Assembly: GCF_000373185.1 (NCBI RefSeq)
Contig: NZ_KB890660.1
Coordinates: 106,849 to 170,848, forward strand
Direction: 5' to 3'
Source of the DNA: Segatella paludivivens DSM 17968 = JCM 13650
Lineage (GTDB): Bacteria > Bacteroidota > Bacteroidia > Bacteroidales > Bacteroidaceae
DNA length: 64,000 nucleotides
Below are positions 9,701 through 17,980 of the stretch, one piece after another. Position 1 is the stretch's first letter. Each line of letters starts with the position of its first letter. Below the pieces are notes generated by a model that did no database searches, was not told where the DNA came from, and saw only the letters and a program-made list of their open reading frames with translations. A program made the position numbers and the translations under genes.

Positions 9701-10962
9701 GCAGGAGTTATTCTGCTCAATCCGGCATTTTCTGCACTAATCCAGATGCAGTCGGTATTGTCGGTCATAATGTCCAAAAGAAAATTGGAATGTATTATAG
9801 GGTTTTTGTCTTCGGCAGTGAAACGCTGCATTTCGCCGGTTCCATAATTATAGGTGAATAATCCTCCACCGTATGTCGCTATATAAAACAAGCCACTCTT
9901 AGCCCTGACAATTTTGAAGATACCGTTTTTCTCGTTAGTAGTTTGAAGGTTTGGTATCATCCTCAACATTCTGAAATCTCCAGTTGGTGGGAAAATCCAT
10001 AGGTTGCCGCTCTTGTTGCCTACAAATTGATAGCCATCAATATATCCCTGCTGTGCACCCGCAGGTATTTGCAGTTTGTTGTCTTTCTCAAACATTCCGG
10101 CATTTATATCTAGCAGGAAAGTGTCATTATTGGTGAATATAATCCATTTTCCACGCCATACAATGGAACCTTTGATAGCTCCGATTCGTCCCATTACGGA
10201 AGCTAGCACGCATTTGTTTATCAGTTTACCGTTAGAATTGAATATGTAGGCTGTTTGGTTCTTTTTTGAAAATGCTAATATCTTATCTTTATATGAAATA
10301 CATCCTAAAAACTCAATATTGCCTTCTAATGTTCGTGCTTTTCCATTGGGTGAAATGTTAACCATACCCTTAGTTGATGCAGCCCATATTGCATGCTTGT
10401 TGTCATCGCAAAGTTCTCTAATGTCGTCGCTATTAATTGCATGATTTTCTGCAGAGTAGTCTGTTACAGAAAATTTTCCATTAAAATATGTGATATGTCT
10501 TATTCCAGAAGTGTTGCTAAACATCCAAGTGTCACTTCCATAATGTTTTATTTTTCGATATGGTCGTTCGGTATCACCAATACCGGTATAGTCAACAAAC
10601 TTGTTTTGTTTCAAGTCAAAACAAGCATGCGTGTATGTAGAAGTTCCAACCCATAGCAGGTTGTTCTTTTTGTCGATATATAATTGTCCTATGTGCTGTG
10701 TAAGACTTTTGTATCCGTTTTTGCCAAATCCGTTAAAGTTTACGAATCTATAGCCGTCATATCTTGTCAGTCCACTGGTTCCACCAACCCAGATGAATCC
10801 GTATGGGTCTTGTACCATAGCCTTTATCGTATTACCGGGCAATCCGTTTGTCGTGGAGATACTTTTTGCTTTGTATCTGTTTTCGGTATTTTCGGCATTG
10901 GTATTTGTGAATATTCCAGATAGGCATAATAATGTTAAACTGGCCAATAGTCTTGCTATCAT
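6709..10962 (-). CDS. Hybrid two-component system regulator (HTCS) of the pectin locus
   Basis: A 1417-residue one-protein signalling system. After a signal peptide there are about 14 Reg_prop propeller repeats (WVGGTSGLTRYDGYR, WAGTDEGLSRVDTRD), which form the periplasmic ligand sensor. A Y_Y_Y domain (about 770-850) and one transmembrane helix (WLAWIIYLSIIFIAGYSF) follow. The HisKA box FFTHITHEFRTPLAII has its phosphorylated His at residue 918, and the ATPase domain has DNGVGIS and GMGIGLYTAH. The receiver has Asp1216 in CDIMLPDMNG, and the C-terminus is an AraC-type helix-turn-helix. HTCS proteins sense oligosaccharides from the glycan their locus degrades and activate transcription. This one lies between two enzyme operons and is divergent from the GH2 operon, so it probably controls both. 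A -7 element TATTTTTG is at 10996-11003 (complement). Confidence 0.95.
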   Translation of the reverse strand: MIARLLASLTLLCLSGIFTNTNAENTENRYKAKSISTTNGLPGNTIKAMVQDPYGFIWVGGTSGLTRYDGYRFVNFNGFGKNGYKSLTQHIGQLYIDKKNNLLWVGTSTYTHACFDLKQNKFVDYTGIGDTERPYRKIKHYGSDTWMFSNTSGIRHITYFNGKFSVTDYSAENHAINSDDIRELCDDNKHAIWAASTKGMVNISPNGKARTLEGNIEFLGCISYKDKILAFSKKNQTAYIFNSNGKLINKCVLASVMGRIGAIKGSIVWRGKWIIFTNNDTFLLDINAGMFEKDNKLQIPAGAQQGYIDGYQFVGNKSGNLWIFPPTGDFRMLRMIPNLQTTNEKNGIFKIVRAKSGLFYIATYGGGLFTYNYGTGEMQRFTAEDKNPIIHSNFLLDIMTDNTDCIWISAENAGLSRITPADNNAAYYMIDYKQKGDWTNYMKNIFMGKGGNVIVSTMCNNLYSFNEKTKTFSFKHKMKAGIYDYFIDSKGNEWLATRGDGIYLNGKKMILRADGKHVDANDFFSVEEDKYGRIWIGSWGYGIYMTRYSNTGILNAKNLLTGEFNENRIHDMKITPQGKMYIATFNGLYYANINKRNISNNDFYAYNVINGKFPVDEVNCILPDRDNVVWAGTVGGGLVRCDFSKGPHRMTFRMISKTEGLSNNNVRSLVKDRFGCIWAGTDEGLSRVDTRDNYVRKYILTNNVQSNSCADNSAMVLSNGNIAFGTCYGLVVLNPENERHVKENESASKVYISDIHVNGNSIYDGLDSANDLNSKLDDTGRMTLEHTQNSLTLYFSNFAYQDIESQLYQYYLEGLDKTWRRATSDSHVEYSNLSPGKYVFHIKALAKNVWGSETQLVIVIKQPWYNTWLAWIIYLSIIFIAGYSFYRNAKERLKLSQQMRVEKELADFRINFFTHITHEFRTPLAIIQNAIDKLAQPGVPTRSNIQTAKRGTHRLLRLVNQFMEFRKIDTGNVKLNVEKDDIIAFVHEIYQDLWSVANQKDISYSFLPFKKSYEMLFDHQIVETMVYNLLSNAVKYTAEYGNVLVRVRHDEENDKLFIEVEDNGVGISPEQQATLFEPFMHGYVSKGGMGIGLYTAHMMAQQHYGDLTYKPTSPKGGSLFTITLPTDKDIFQPEDYCADTAINTDDKDDEHSVQLIKEMAPEALNNQKIVIIEDDPDMMEQIKGEVGIYFNAIGFCNGKSGYEGAIKEHPDLILCDIMLPDMNGYEIVKKLKEHNEFKYIPVIMLTALDDENHQIKGYQAGADDYMIKPCNFNLLIARMIQLIKWNAASGEVESTPAENNTVATDTPILTNKADKIFRQQVASIISQHIGDADFNVDRLAQIMCMGRTKFYGKMKEVYGVSPNRYLINERMEYAAKLILEGKYTISEISYKVGILDSSYFNKCFKARYGIVPSKYQG

Positions 10963-11114
10963 AATGTTTTAATTGTCTAGTATTGTAGTTGGGCACAAAA
11001 ATACTAAAAAAAAACGGAAACTGTACAAAAATACCGAGAATTGAATTATATTGCATTTCATGAATCAATTAATATAGCTTACTTTGCACTTAACAATCAA
11101 ATAACAAATTACTA
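10963..11114. promoter_or_regulatory. Divergent HTCS / GH2 promoter region with 10-bp direct repeats
   Basis: The 152-bp gap holds divergent start regions. On the minus strand TATTTTTG (10996-11003), with TTTG at 11026-11029, is a Bacteroidetes-type promoter for the HTCS gene. On the plus strand TTACTTTG (11079-11086) is an imperfect -7 element for GH2. The sequence acaaaaatac occurs twice (10995-11004 and 11025-11034), 30 bp apart, a spacing compatible with a dimeric AraC-type regulator. Binding is inferred. Confidence 0.45.
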
Positions 11115-14084
11115 ATGAAACCTTTTTTAAACCGGGTATTAACGTTAACTGTGATAATTATCTCATGCTGCGATGTCTTGTCTGCTCGTGAGAAGTTTAA
11201 TTTCAATGAAGGTTGGTTATTAAAAATAGGTGATTGTAATGGGGCAGAACTTGTTAGAGCTGATGATAGTCGTTGGGCATCTGTATCTCTTCCACGTGCA
11301 TGGAATGAAGACGAGGCTTTTCGCCTAGCATGTCACGATCTTTCTGATTCCGTGGTATGGTATCGCAAGCATTTTAATCTTGATAACATAAGCCGTCGCA
11401 AGTTCTTTATTGAATTTGAAGGCGTGAAATGGGCAGCTGATGTTTATATCAACGGTCATAAGTTAGGAATATCTGAGAATGGTGTTATGGCTTTCGGTTT
11501 TGACCTTACTCCTTATGTGAAGTCTGGTGATAATGTTATTGCCGTTCGTGTAGATAACAGTTGGAATTATCGTGAACGTGCCACTAATCAGCGTTATCAA
11601 TGGAATGATAAGAATTTTAATGCCAATTATGGCGGTATACCTAAGAATGTATTTCTTTATTCTTCGGACTTACTTTATCAGACACTGCCTTTATACAGTA
11701 ATCTGAATACTATCGGCACTTACATATATGGTTCTGATTATGATATTGCAGGGCATAAGGTGAAGGTGAATGTAGAAAGTCAGGTTCGCAATGACGATAA
11801 CGTTCCACGCTCGTTTCGTTTCTTTGCAAATTTAATAGACCGTGATGGTAATAATGTTGGCTGTTTCGACGGCGAACGCTATACTTTGCAGCCTGGTGAA
11901 ACTCGTATCTTAAAAGTTAGTGGATACATAAGCAATGTTCATTTCTGGAGTTGGGGATATGGTTATCTTTATACTGTAAATAGTGTATTGAAGTCTGATG
12001 ATGGAAGTGAGATTGATAATGTTGCAACACGTACAGGATTTCGTAAGACTCGTTTTGCCGAAGGAAAGGTATGGCTTAATGATCGTGTGATATCCATTCA
12101 TGGTTATGCTCAGCGCACAAGTAATGAATGGCCTGGAGTTGGAATGAGTGTACCGGCATGGCTTAGTGATTATAGTAACAAACTGCAAGTTGAAAGTGGC
12201 GGAAATCTTGTTCGTTGGATGCATGTCACACCTTGGAGACAGGATGTGGAAAGTTGTGACCGTGTAGGATTGATTGAGTCTATGCCAGCTGGAGACGCAG
12301 AACATGATGTTACGGGTAGAAGGTGGGAGCAACGTAGCATGCTCATGCGTGACGCTATCATATATAATCGTAATAATCCAAGCATCCTTTTTTATGAAGG
12401 AGGTAATGAGAGTATAAGCCGTGAACACATGATTGAGTTGAAGGCTATTCGCGACGAGTATGATCCTTATGGTGGTCGTGCTATGGGTAGTCGTGAGATG
12501 CTGGATATTGATGAGGCTGAGTATGGCGGTGAAATGTTATATGTTAACAAGAGCCGCAAGCATCCTATGTGGATGATGGAATATTATCGTGACGAGGGAT
12601 TGCGCAAGTATTGGGATGAATACAGCTATCCTTATCACAAGGAGGGAGATGGTCCGCTTTATCGCAACGCTGCAGCTCCTGACTATAATCACAATATGGA
12701 TATGTTTGCCGTAGGACAGGTAAAGTCTTGGTATGATTATTATCTTGAACGCCCTGGAACTGGTAGTCGTGTTAATGCAGGTGGAGCGAAGATCGTATTC
12801 TCTGATACCAATACCCATTGGCGTGGCGAAGCAAATTTCCGCACAAGTGGTGTTACTGATGCGATGCGCATACCTAAAGATGCATTTTATGCAATGCAAG
12901 TGATGTGGGACGGCTGGGTTACTCCAGAAAAGAACCATACTTATATTGTTGGACATTGGAATTATAATGCTGGTACCGTCAAACCTGTTTATGTCATTAG
13001 CAATGGCACAAGTGTTGACTTACTGCTTAATGGCAAGAAGATTGCAACAGGAACAAATAGTTATCGCTATCTATTTACCTTTGATAAGGTAGCTTATGAA
13101 CCAGGAAAGCTGGAGGCTGTAAGCTATGATGCCAACAAAAAGGAATTATCAAGATACTCTATTGAAACAGCTGGGAAGCCGCATCATCTGAAACTTACGA
13201 CTATACAGAATCCATTGGGCTTCAAGGCTGATGGTGCTGATATGGCTCTTATACAAGTTGAGGTTGTGGATAGTATTGGCAGACGTTGCCCGCTTGACAA
13301 TAGAATGATTCATTGGAATCAATATGGTGAAGGTGAATGGATTGGAGGCATAGCTGCTTCTACAGAGAAAGGCAATTATATTCATCAGGTAAATCTTCCT
13401 GTTGAATGTGGCGTGGAACGCGTGCTTGTACGCAGTACAGTCAATGCTGGTAACATTTATTTATGTGTTGGGGCAAATGGATTGCCTATGATAAGCGATA
13501 CTTTGAAAACTCTTCCTGTTGACAATATGAATGGTTTGAGTAAATACATACCTTCATTGATGTTAAGTGGACATCTTGATCGTGGCGAAACTCCGTTGAC
13601 TCCTTCTTATAAAGATTTGAAGAATGAAATAAATATCGTCTCTGCCAATGCCGGAAGTAATTCCAACAGCGTGAAAAAGAGTTTTGATGATAACGAACTT
13701 TCTGAATGGAGCAGTGACGGAAAGCGTGAGAATGCTTGGGTTACCTATAACTTTGCTAATAAGGTAGCTATTGATGAAATAACAATAAAACTTACTGGTT
13801 GGCGCAGCAAGTGCTATCCACTGGCTGTATACGAAGGTAATAAAAAGGTATGGCAAGGTAGCACATACCCTACATTGGGATATGTACATATAAATATTTC
13901 AAATCCTCTGAAAAGTAATAAGGTGACTATTAAAATGCTTGGTCCTGCTATAGATAGTTCTAAGTATGGAGAGATTAAGGAACTTGCTGGAGGAAAGACG
14001 AATGAACTTGACTTCGCTTCATCAAAGAAAGACGATGTAAAACTGAGAATCGTGGAAGTTGATTTTCTGCAGTCAATAAAATAG
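11115..14084 (+). CDS. Secreted GH2 glycoside hydrolase with C-terminal discoidin-like module
   Basis: A 989-residue secreted enzyme with a signal peptide ending VLSA near residue 24. The jelly-roll sugar-binding domain (residues about 28-185) carries WYRKHFNL and VYINGHKLG, followed by an immunoglobulin-like domain and a TIM barrel starting near 330. In the barrel FYEGGNES places the acid/base Glu at residue 432, and MWMMEYYRDE places the likely nucleophile at Glu489. A later GH2 domain and a C-terminal F5/8-type (discoidin) module (about 840-985, SEWSSDGKRENAWVTY) follow. GH2 covers beta-galactosidases, beta-glucuronidases and arabinosidases; the linkage cannot be read from sequence. It is followed closely by GH28 and rhamnose mutarotase genes on the same strand, so a rhamnogalacturonan side-chain substrate is likely. 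Confidence 0.88.
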   Translation: MKPFLNRVLTLTVIIISCCDVLSAREKFNFNEGWLLKIGDCNGAELVRADDSRWASVSLPRAWNEDEAFRLACHDLSDSVVWYRKHFNLDNISRRKFFIEFEGVKWAADVYINGHKLGISENGVMAFGFDLTPYVKSGDNVIAVRVDNSWNYRERATNQRYQWNDKNFNANYGGIPKNVFLYSSDLLYQTLPLYSNLNTIGTYIYGSDYDIAGHKVKVNVESQVRNDDNVPRSFRFFANLIDRDGNNVGCFDGERYTLQPGETRILKVSGYISNVHFWSWGYGYLYTVNSVLKSDDGSEIDNVATRTGFRKTRFAEGKVWLNDRVISIHGYAQRTSNEWPGVGMSVPAWLSDYSNKLQVESGGNLVRWMHVTPWRQDVESCDRVGLIESMPAGDAEHDVTGRRWEQRSMLMRDAIIYNRNNPSILFYEGGNESISREHMIELKAIRDEYDPYGGRAMGSREMLDIDEAEYGGEMLYVNKSRKHPMWMMEYYRDEGLRKYWDEYSYPYHKEGDGPLYRNAAAPDYNHNMDMFAVGQVKSWYDYYLERPGTGSRVNAGGAKIVFSDTNTHWRGEANFRTSGVTDAMRIPKDAFYAMQVMWDGWVTPEKNHTYIVGHWNYNAGTVKPVYVISNGTSVDLLLNGKKIATGTNSYRYLFTFDKVAYEPGKLEAVSYDANKKELSRYSIETAGKPHHLKLTTIQNPLGFKADGADMALIQVEVVDSIGRRCPLDNRMIHWNQYGEGEWIGGIAASTEKGNYIHQVNLPVECGVERVLVRSTVNAGNIYLCVGANGLPMISDTLKTLPVDNMNGLSKYIPSLMLSGHLDRGETPLTPSYKDLKNEINIVSANAGSNSNSVKKSFDDNELSEWSSDGKRENAWVTYNFANKVAIDEITIKLTGWRSKCYPLAVYEGNKKVWQGSTYPTLGYVHINISNPLKSNKVTIKMLGPAIDSSKYGEIKELAGGKTNELDFASSKKDDVKLRIVEVDFLQSIK

Positions 14085-14145
14085 TATAAATAAATTTATG
14101 TATATTTGCAAAAGTATTATTAATCGAACAAACAAAAATAAATCA

Positions 14146-15468
14146 ATGAATGTAGTAAAGAGTATAAGAAAGACTGTGCTTGTGGTTGTTTTAGGTATGC
14201 TTGCCGGAAATGCGATGGCTGATAAATGGCCTGATGGTTCGCCAATGGATAAATGGTTTAGTGATACGACTCACGTAGATGTTACTACACTTGGTAAGCA
14301 GTATGTTATTACTGACTATGGAGTGCTTAATGATAGTAATGTTGTTCAGACTGAAGCTATACAGAAGGTGATAGATACAGCTGCTGCAAATGGTGGTGGA
14401 GTTGTTGTAATACCACAAGGTACGTTTCTTAGCGGTTCGTTGTTTTTCAAACCAAATACGCATCTTCATGTAAACGGTGTTTTGAAAGGCTCTGACCGCA
14501 TAGCCGACTTTAGTATTGTTGATACTCGTATAGAAGGCGAGACTTGTAGATATTTTGCTGCGTTGGTAAATGCAGATCATGTTGATGGATTTACAATAAC
14601 TGGACATGGAACAATAAATGGAAATGGATATAACTATTGGCGTGAATTTTGGATCAGACGTGACTGGAATCGTCAATGTACGAATAAGGATGCACAGCGT
14701 CCACGACTCACATATATCTCTAACTGTAAGAATGTAACTGTTCAGGATGTAAAACTTATTAATAGTCCATTTTGGACAAATCATGTTTATAAGAGCAGTC
14801 ATGTGCGTTACTTGAATTGTTATATATATGCTCCTACAACTGGTGTGAAAGCTCCTAGTAGCGATGCAATAGATATAGATGCATGCACAGACCTAATTGT
14901 AAATGGATGCTATATGAACGTGAATGATGATGCTGTTGTTCTGAAAGGTGGTAAGGGAACTTTCGCGGATCAAGATTCTACAAACGGACCTTGCGAACGC
15001 ATCTTGATACAGAATTGTCATTACGGAACAGTTCATGGATGTCTTACACTAGGTTCTGAAAGTGTGAACGATCGCAATATAATATTGCGCGACTGCGTTG
15101 CAGATAATGCCAATCGTGTGATTTGGCTTAAAATGCGTCCTGACACTCCACAACATTATGAATATGTAACGGTAGATAATGTAAGCGGAAATGTTGGCAG
15201 TTTTATTGTTGTTCGTCCTTGGTCTCAATTCTTTAATCCACAGAAGCGTGATGATATGCCGTTGTCGGAATGTAATAACATCACTATACGCAATATAAAA
15301 GCAAATTGTCGTAACTTCTTTGATGTTGGTACAAGTGACAAGTATCATCTGCTGTCATTCTCTTTTGTAAATGTGAATGTTACAGATGAGGCTAATGAAT
15401 TTTCAAAAAGCTTAATTGATAATACATTTGTGAAGAACGTCGTTATTAACGGAAAGAAAATAAAATAA
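14146..15468 (+). CDS. GH28 polygalacturonase-like enzyme
   Basis: A right-handed beta-helix hydrolase of about 440 residues. An in-frame ATG lies 48 bases upstream, but the start at 14146 gives a clean signal peptide (MNVVKSIRKTVLVVVLGMLA, cleavage after AMA) and is preferred. GH28 hallmarks are present in order: SSDAIDIDACTD, the catalytic pair in NVNDDAVVLKGG (Asp261/Asp262), HGCLTLGSES and a WLKMRPD segment in the RxK position. GH28 enzymes cut alpha-galacturonic linkages in homogalacturonan, rhamnogalacturonan or RG-II. The gene lies 61 bp after GH2 (from this start) and 22 bp before the mutarotase gene, so the three appear to be one operon. Exo-acting galacturonidase or rhamnogalacturonan specificity is most plausible in this company, but unproven. 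Confidence 0.92.
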   Translation: MNVVKSIRKTVLVVVLGMLAGNAMADKWPDGSPMDKWFSDTTHVDVTTLGKQYVITDYGVLNDSNVVQTEAIQKVIDTAAANGGGVVVIPQGTFLSGSLFFKPNTHLHVNGVLKGSDRIADFSIVDTRIEGETCRYFAALVNADHVDGFTITGHGTINGNGYNYWREFWIRRDWNRQCTNKDAQRPRLTYISNCKNVTVQDVKLINSPFWTNHVYKSSHVRYLNCYIYAPTTGVKAPSSDAIDIDACTDLIVNGCYMNVNDDAVVLKGGKGTFADQDSTNGPCERILIQNCHYGTVHGCLTLGSESVNDRNIILRDCVADNANRVIWLKMRPDTPQHYEYVTVDNVSGNVGSFIVVRPWSQFFNPQKRDDMPLSECNNITIRNIKANCRNFFDVGTSDKYHLLSFSFVNVNVTDEANEFSKSLIDNTFVKNVVINGKKIK

Positions 15469-15490
15469 ACCTAATAATAATAGTTTAATT

Positions 15491-15808
15491 ATGAAAAGAT
15501 TTGCATTTAAAATGTATCTTAAACCCGGTTGTGAAAAAGAATACGCACGCAGACATGCTGCTATTTGGCCGGAATTGAAACAGATGATTAAGGACTCAGG
15601 TGTGAGCAATTATAGTATTTTCTGGGATAAGGAAACCAACCTCTTGTTTGCTTATCAGGAGTGTTCAAAAGATACCAATAGCCAGGACACCGACAACGTA
15701 GACCCAATAACACAGAAGTGGTGGGATATGATGGCTGATATTATGGATACCAACAAGGATAACTCTCCTGTAAGCATACCGCTGGAGGAGTTGTTCCACA
15801 TGGATTAA
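15491..15808 (+). CDS. rhaM: L-rhamnose mutarotase
   Basis: A 105-residue cytoplasmic protein without a signal peptide. RRHAAIWPEL near the N-terminus and the C-terminal WWDMMADIMDTN are the typical RhaM signatures, and the length matches the family. The enzyme interconverts alpha and beta anomers of L-rhamnose so that the isomerase can use rhamnose released from pectin. It is the last gene of the GH2-GH28-rhaM operon and is followed by a strong terminator. Its presence shows that the locus releases rhamnose, although no rhamnose isomerase, kinase or permease gene lies in the window. Confidence 0.96.
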   Translation: MKRFAFKMYLKPGCEKEYARRHAAIWPELKQMIKDSGVSNYSIFWDKETNLLFAYQECSKDTNSQDTDNVDPITQKWWDMMADIMDTNKDNSPVSIPLEELFHMD

Positions 15809-15813
15809 AATAT

Positions 15814-15846
15814 AAATAGCCTGACGTATTCGCCAGGCTATTTTTC
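15814..15846 (+). terminator. Intrinsic terminator of the GH2-GH28-rhaM operon
   Basis: Perfect 10-bp stem aaatagcctg (15814-15823) / caggctattt (15834-15843) running into a T-rich tail, 6 bp after the rhaM stop codon. Confidence 0.9.
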
Positions 15847-15904
15847 ATTCTTATTGCTGTATGTATCTCTATTCCTGATTCTTTGTAACAAAGAAACATA
15901 ATCC

Positions 15905-16684
15905 TTAATATCTTCCAGCTCTAGATTCTATCCAACCACCTAAAAGCATAAGCAAGTTATCTCTAGTTTTACTTGTTATAGCTTTTGCAGGGAAATCCAT
16001 CTTTATACCTATAGAAACGCCTTGGCGTAATGATTCTTTCACGAATGTCTTTCGACCAACCATTGGTCCGTCTGTAAAGTGAGCGTTATATTCTGTGCTG
16101 CCTCCTAATGGGAAGCGTAGATCCCAATTACATGTCAATGAAAGCGTACTAATAAGACGAATGTCAAATCCAAATCTAGGAACAATACTTATTGGTGAGC
16201 ATTTCACGTTCCAGTCTACATGTAAATGACTGTCAGGGTATCCTTCTGTAAGTTGATAATCTCCATTGCCTTTTCTGTCCCAGTTCACGAAGTTTGTGTA
16301 TATACTTGCTCCGATATGTGGTTGGAAAATCCATTTCTTAGGAAAGAAATAAAATTTAGCTCCAGCTTGAAGACCCATTTGATTTACCTTTGCCAGACCA
16401 ATTCCGTTTGAATAATCAGTAAGTATTCCGTTTTGTTCAAAATACACTCCACCAATCAAGGCAAGTCTGGGTTTTAAATAATAGTCTGCAGTAATAGCGA
16501 AAGTATTACCTTGATCGTCAGAAGGGTAAAAGTCACATGTTGTTTCATCATCATCCTGTAATGTCGTCTGTCCGAATTCCACTTGCAGTCCCCATTTCTT
16601 TTGTCCTTCTTCTTGTGACATACATGGCATTAATGTCAACAACGCCACGATTGTCAACACTGTTTTTTTAGTTTTACTAGTCAT
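15905..16684 (-). CDS. Outer-membrane beta-barrel protein
   Basis: About 259 residues from the preferred start at 16684, which gives the signal peptide MTSKTKKTVLTIVALLTLMP ending at CMSQ; a longer frame adds 17 unlikely residues. The mature part alternates hydrophobic and polar residues in strands such as KWGLQVEFGQTTL, LALIGGVYFEQNG and QAGAKFYFFPKKWIFQPHIG. This is the pattern of the small 8-10 stranded barrel families common in Bacteroidetes (OmpA/PorT-like). No enzyme motif or peptidoglycan-binding domain is visible. It is transcribed toward the pectin operon and stands alone. The function is unknown. Confidence 0.7.
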   Translation of the reverse strand: MTSKTKKTVLTIVALLTLMPCMSQEEGQKKWGLQVEFGQTTLQDDDETTCDFYPSDDQGNTFAITADYYLKPRLALIGGVYFEQNGILTDYSNGIGLAKVNQMGLQAGAKFYFFPKKWIFQPHIGASIYTNFVNWDRKGNGDYQLTEGYPDSHLHVDWNVKCSPISIVPRFGFDIRLISTLSLTCNWDLRFPLGGSTEYNAHFTDGPMVGRKTFVKESLRQGVSIGIKMDFPAKAITSKTRDNLLMLLGGWIESRAGRY

Positions 16685-16822
16685 TGTTATTAATTTTGAC
16701 GTGGCAAAGTTACATATTTTTAAATATTTAGCCAAACATTATAAATAATTCTTTGGGAATAGGGCATGTATAAACGTTATCTTGCTTGGATGTCTGTTGC
16801 AACATATTTGTATTATAATAAC

Positions 16823-16978
16823 CTATTGCAATATAGGATGAATTTTACGAAGATATTCTAATACATCCTTGGAAGTATGAAACTGACCTTTAGATCTTTT
16901 TTCAATGTTCTTTAGAAATTCATTATCGTAAATGTCCATTAGAGTTTGTCCTGTAAATTTACAAACCGTTAATCGCAT
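16823..16978 (-). CDS. Small hypothetical ORF, 51 aa
   Basis: Open frame from ATG at 16976-16978 (complement) to TAG at 16823. An internal Met (residue 14) begins a better-looking segment, MDIYDNEFLKNIEKRSKGQF, followed by HTSKDVLEYLRKIHPILQ, with charged amphipathic helices. AGGA lies about 12 bases before that internal ATG. I do not recognise the family. The size and charge pattern resemble small antitoxin or DNA-binding proteins, but no partner gene is adjacent. It may be the end of a decayed gene. Confidence 0.3.
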   Translation of the reverse strand: MRLTVCKFTGQTLMDIYDNEFLKNIEKRSKGQFHTSKDVLEYLRKIHPILQ

Positions 16979-17361
16979 TCATTTGCATCAAGAAAACATA
17001 TGCTTATACATAGACCTTTTAGTGTGTGTTTTTTGCTATATTTTTTTTGACGAAAAAACATACATAACATACATGTTTTAATGTAAGTGGCTTGTAGCCA
17101 GTATGTTGGCTAATGTATGTTTTTGCTTATCATACATGTATCCTACATTAGCCTTAAAGATTAAATACTGTTCTTTGTTAATTTAGGGGATGATATCTTC
17201 TATACATTTATTCTAATTTATTTTTTTTCTAGTAGACTGTCCAATTTTATTCCTTGAAGTCATCACCACAACAAGTTGATGAAGAGCTATAAATACAAGA
17301 AATTATAAGTAAATCAGTCAGCGTTTTGAAAATGAAATCACCTTTTTCGTTGCGCTGTTGA

Positions 17362-17424
17362 GTAATATGGGCCTTATCACTCTGCGGTGCATGTAGGATA
17401 ACAGAGTGATAAGGCCCTTATTAC
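17362..17424. repeat. Long inverted repeat (23-bp arms)
   Basis: Arms 17362-17384 and 17402-17424 are complementary over 23 bp with one mismatch, and 16 bp are perfect (17369-17384 against 17402-17417). The loop is 17 nt. The core gccttatcactctg recurs as a near-identical direct copy at 17415-17428, so the hairpin can pair in two registers. It is not followed by a T-run, so a simple terminator is unlikely. Confidence 0.75.
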
Positions 17425-17430
17425 TCTGTT

Positions 17431-17460
17431 TTATGTATGATATTGACTTATCATACATAA
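17431..17460. repeat. Perfect 12-bp inverted repeat
   Basis: ttatgtatgata (17431-17442) pairs perfectly with tatcatacataa (17449-17460) across a 6-nt loop, immediately after the longer hairpin. Confidence 0.75.
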
Positions 17461-17697
17461 ACTAATGCGTTGAATAATAGCTTGTTACGTCAAAACATGT
17501 AGGAAAACGGTACAAAACATTCAAAAAAAAATATGAAGAGAATTATCATAAGAAGCGGATTAATATACTTCTGCCGATAAAACATTGTCTTGGTGTCTTG
17601 AAAATAATAATAAAGATAGAATTTCTTAGTATAAAATTGAGAATAGTTAGATTTTTATTATATTTGCAGAACATTATCTTAATAAATTGTTATAATA

Positions 17698-17862
17698 ATG
17701 GAAGAAGAGGAACTATTAACTTTTGAAAGTAATTGGGATTTATTTTTAAAATCTCATAAACCTTATGTTGAAGCTAGTAAGTCTAGTATTTTGCATTTGT
17801 TGAGAAGGGATATATATCGTTGTATGGGATATACTATAGAAAGCAATAAAAATAAAACGTGA
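17698..17862 (+). CDS. Small hypothetical protein, 54 aa
   Basis: ATG at 17698 to TGA at 17860-17862. The product starts MEEEELLTFESNWDLFLKSH and ends with a basic, helix-rich tail (SILHLLRRDIYRCMGYTIES). It has no signal peptide, membrane segment or known motif. A Bacteroidetes-like -7 sequence (ttatatttgc) lies about 35 bases upstream, which favours real expression. It precedes a lipoprotein gene by about 120 bp on the same strand. The family is not recognised. Confidence 0.4.
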   Translation: MEEEELLTFESNWDLFLKSHKPYVEASKSSILHLLRRDIYRCMGYTIESNKNKT

Positions 17863-17980
17863 TTAAAGATAATAAAATTAGTGCTATAATATGGTCTAGA
17901 AGCGGAACTTGGTCTTCTTTGGGAACAAAGACTCCGTTAATCTCAAAAACGACCACAGATGTTTATAAACCTGAGTTATC

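Larger units (their letters stand above)
16979..17697. other. Repeat-rich noncoding stretch
   Basis: About 700 bp without a supported gene. It holds repeated acatacat-type words around 17056-17150 and two strong hairpins at 17362-17460 (listed separately). A minus-strand frame of about 40 codons ends near 17255 and overlaps the first hairpin; it has no clear start and is not called. The stretch looks like an accumulation of dispersed intergenic repeats. Confidence 0.4.

Noticed and set aside
11910..12428. 172-codon minus-strand ORF inside the GH2 gene
   Set aside because: Shadow frame of a clear glycosidase gene; no family resemblance.
14191..14802. 203-codon minus-strand ORF inside the GH28 gene
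   Set aside because: Antisense to an unmistakable GH28 sequence, with low-complexity composition.
17255..17375. Minus-strand reading of about 40 codons including QQRNEKGDFIFKTLTD
   Set aside because: No start codon and it runs through the hairpin repeat; more likely translated intergenic repeat sequence.
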